A stretch of DNA of 64,000 bases from Chaetoceros tenuissimus (taxonomy: Eukaryota > Bacillariophyta > Thalassiosirophyceae > Chaetocerotales > Chaetocerotaceae). The notes beneath the pieces were generated by a model. The model did not search any database, was not told the origin of the DNA, and saw nothing but the letters and a program-made list of their open reading frames with translations. A program made the translations under genes and the position numbers. Shown piece after piece: positions 61,432 through 64,000 of this stretch. The DNA is taken from positions 806,001 to 870,000 of the forward strand of contig BLLK01000074.1 in assembly GCA_021927905.1 (NCBI GenBank), given 5' to 3'. Each line of letters opens with the position of its first letter. The stretch's first letter is position 1.

Positions 61432-63244
61432 ATGCACATGAGTTTCTACTCTTCTGCGGCCAGCATCTTTCTCGTTGCCGTTTACAACTCGTACTGCAGC
61501 GATGCATTTGTCACCGTATCGCCATCATCCTCCAATACACTAGTTAAGGATGCAAGAAGCTCGACAGTTAAATTACAAAATAAAGTTCATAGATACTTAG
61601 AAGATGAAGAAGATATGAATATGCCTTCTGACCAATCTAGACGATCGGTTCTTCAAGCATTGACGGTATCTTCAACCATGTTCTTATCTGCAACAACTAC
61701 TGCACCTCAAGAGGCAGAGGCAGCATTTCCATTTACATCAAAATATAGTTTGTCAGTTGTTAAAAATTCCAACTCTACTGCTGCAGCTAGTATGAGAAGA
61801 CCAATGCAAGATGCAGCTTATACCAAAGAATTAGCAACGGAGAGTTGTTTATTGAAGCTATTGCCCGTGAAAAAGCCAGTCTTTCGCAAGCTCGAACAAG
61901 ATCTTACAAGTATTTCTTCGTCCATTGGAACTTTGAAAGAAGGTAAGTTAGTCATTGACGTTACAGAAAGGTTTGGAAGCTACAGTATTTGTTGAATTTA
62001 CTCATTGAAAATTATTAGACCCAGATGATGATAAAGTCTACACAAATATTGCAGCAAAGATGAATGAAACTGTAGCTCTCATCGACAGTAAAAGATCTAC
62101 TCTAGAACCGGTATTCAACATGGATGATTCTACTGAGCTGTCCATTTCCAAATCTATTCGTGGCGAATCACTAATTGAAGAACTGCGTCAGTCAGTAGTA
62201 TCTATTCGGGAAGCAGCAGAAATTGAGAGAAATGTAACATGCATTCAATACAAACAAAAGCTTGCATTAAGAACTTTGAGCAATGTAGGAGAACTTCTTG
62301 TAGAGAAATTTCCATACGATGTACCAAAAGATGGAAAGTTTAGCTATTTGCCTCGCTTATTAGGAAGAACCAAGGTTACTTTTGGTATATCTAGGCCAGG
62401 AAAGAGACGTATGGATAAGGATGTATTTTTGGGTAATGTTACAATTCTAGCAGATGGATTTGCTGCGCCAATCACAGCAGGTAACTTTGTAGACTTGTCG
62501 CAACGTAATTTTTATACTGGGTTGCCGGTCAAGGAATTCAAGAAAAGATTGGGTGTGGATGCATCACTTACAATGGCAGAGGACTCTCAAGTAGCATATG
62601 ATATTGCTTCTACTGTGGACAAGATTACAAATGTTCTCAAGAGCAAAGACGTTGTAGATGATGATGCAAAGGAATCTAATGATGGTACAATTCCAACAAA
62701 TTTGGCAGTTCTTGGATCATTCAATGAAGGATTTTATGATCCATTGACAGCCAAGCCTCGAAGAATACCATTGGAAGTTGTTCAATTTGATCGCGTGACA
62801 GGTACTGCAAAGCTCTCTTATGAAAGTGGCTTTTCAACTAACAAAGAGCGTACCAATAGCACTTCATTGTTGTCGGTACTATCAAAACCAAGCCCAGTAG
62901 TAAGAAGTCCGCCTCTGTTGTCTTTTAGTATACCAGGTCTAGTTGCTTTTAATCATCCAGATCTGAACTTGAATGGAGGTTCAAGTGAATTCTTTTGTCT
63001 TCAGGATAAAGATCTTATCGAGGAACGAACAAAATTACTTGATGGAAAGTATGCACCATTTGGATACGTCTTGGATGGTCTCGATATTATGAAATCACTC
63101 AAGGGAGGAGACGTAATCAGTTCAACTTATGTCGATGAAGAAGGATACTTGAATTTCAAGAAGATTCGAGGGTCCAGTTTTGCCAATGCTATGAGTAATG
63201 ATGATGACGAGGAGGAACAGTCAGAGAAAGAAAAGAAAGAATAA
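61432..63244 (+). CDS. CYP38/TLP38-like thylakoid lumen cyclophilin
   Basis: Exons 61432-61942 and 62019-63244, with a 76-bp intron (GTAAGT donor, TATTAG acceptor), giving 578 residues. The leader has three parts: a signal peptide ending near CSDAF|VTVSP, a transit part, and a twin-arginine thylakoid signal, RRSVLQALTVSSTMFL, ending in QEAEA. The middle helical region (about 150-270) matches the N-terminal bundle of CYP38. The cyclophilin-like domain begins near 286 (TKVTFGISRPG, then GFAAPITAGNFVDLSQRNFY) and keeps the AGNFVDL hallmark but lacks the classical active-site Arg/Trp/His set, as in plant CYP38. That protein helps assemble and maintain photosystem II in the lumen. Open frame runs on into the intron, so the first exon alone looks like a short gene. 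Confidence 0.85.
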
Positions 63245-64000
63245 ACTCCTCACATTGATTTGCATGTCAGCTTGTTCGCCTTTGATGGATGTCGGCGTAC
63301 TCTGTATCAAAGACTTTTAAGATTCATGTACTACATTCTATTAATGCAAACAAGTAACATAAATCAGTCGTGAATTTTGCTTGAAAGAGAGCGTTAGAGT
63401 CATGCACGGAAGTATTCCGGCTACTAATTGCATGTTTCCATACATAAGTCTCATAGAAGCGACAACATTGAAAGAAAGCTAGATATTCAGAGGCTCTCAC
63501 AAACGAAACATGTTTAGAACACCAATGACATTTTTAATAAAAATAAAATTGAGGTGTATCCTATTCATAGCAGTCAAAGTTAAAAATTTAAGGAACTTAG
63601 GTTTACAGCAATTATAACTTTACGGTAAAATATGTTTCTTTTGCTTCCTATGCAAGTTTTAGATTTTCATATTCGGCCGATTTTTGTTCCATTTAGAAAA
63701 GTGAGGTCGATTTTAGATAGTACTTCTACGACAAGATATGAACAGCTTAGTACTACTTTCTAACAAGTTCTTAGAATCTGACTACCACTTTTGCAATTGT
63801 CTTCAAAATTTTGGAAAGTTCTCATTTCTTCTCTTTTTAAAAAAAAGATAACATCTCCTTTCGTGGAGTATTTGGAAATTCAAACTATTGATGCTATTCA
63901 ATTAAACATAAAACAATACTTTTAATATTTTATAAGAATTATCTAAAATGTGATGAGGAAATAAGGTTCATGATTTTAGAATACGTATTTCTACAAAAAG
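63245..64000. other. Intergenic, no gene seen
   Basis: 756 bp downstream of the CYP38-like gene. A/T-rich with no supported coding frame, RNA gene or repeat. Confidence 0.5.

Noticed and set aside
1-64000. CRISPR array or prokaryotic operon
   Set aside because: No regularly spaced direct repeats with unique spacers; genes have spliceosomal introns and organelle leaders, so the DNA is eukaryotic.

Overview
The window looks like nuclear DNA of a diatom, probably a Chaetoceros-like centric. The evidence is several N-terminal plastid leaders of the diatom type (signal peptide ending in an AF|AP-like motif), short GT-AG introns of about 57-80 bp beside a few longer ones, an AT-rich background, PSxxPS-repeat secreted proteins, BspA-like LRR_5 sequences and a Ty1/copia element of the kind common in diatoms. 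The genus is an inference.

Left part (0.5-25.6 kb): mostly ordinary single-copy host genes. They are a plastid ICMT-like methyltransferase, RAD23 (two exons), a plastid-addressed mitochondrial-carrier-family protein, a multicopy-type unknown gene, a secreted M43 metalloprotease with PSxxPS exons and two apparent frameshifts, a vWD-like secreted protein, a histidine phosphatase, an intronless 1504-residue receptor-like protein, two plastid membrane proteins, an amino-acid permease and a GT31-like glycosyltransferase. At 10.0-11.3 kb lies a decayed duplicate of the 3' end of the carrier locus and its convergent LRR_5 tail, interrupted by a small TIR element.

The most striking gene (13958-18472) joins LRR_5, ankyrin-like, Roc GTPase, COR, UBA-like, CHAT protease and TIR domains in one open frame. 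It has the layout of an NLR-type sensor carrying two different cell-death/immune effector domains.

Middle part (25.6-36.4 kb): a tRNA-like sequence among foldback repeats, then a whole-looking Ty1/copia element (27530-33537) with LTRs that look identical and a 5-bp target duplication, then decayed repetitive DNA.

Right part (36.4-58.0 kb): an island of secretory-pathway glycan enzymes. It holds a GT25-like plus DXD-glycosyltransferase fusion, a frameshifted sulfotransferase, a GT8-GT8-fucosyltransferase-like fusion and a two-domain sulfotransferase. Mobile DNA splits the island. Two old inverted arms (about 39.84-44.03 and 49.44-50.17 kb) flank it, a 3.47-kb TIR-bounded element with no gene sits inside the left arm, and a head-to-tail pair of nearly identical, differently deleted DNA transposons (44054-48979) and a foldback MITE fill the centre. 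The window ends with a large ankyrin-repeat protein and a CYP38-like thylakoid cyclophilin. Together the glycan genes suggest assembly or remodelling of a sulfated cell-surface polysaccharide; that pathway assignment is inference.
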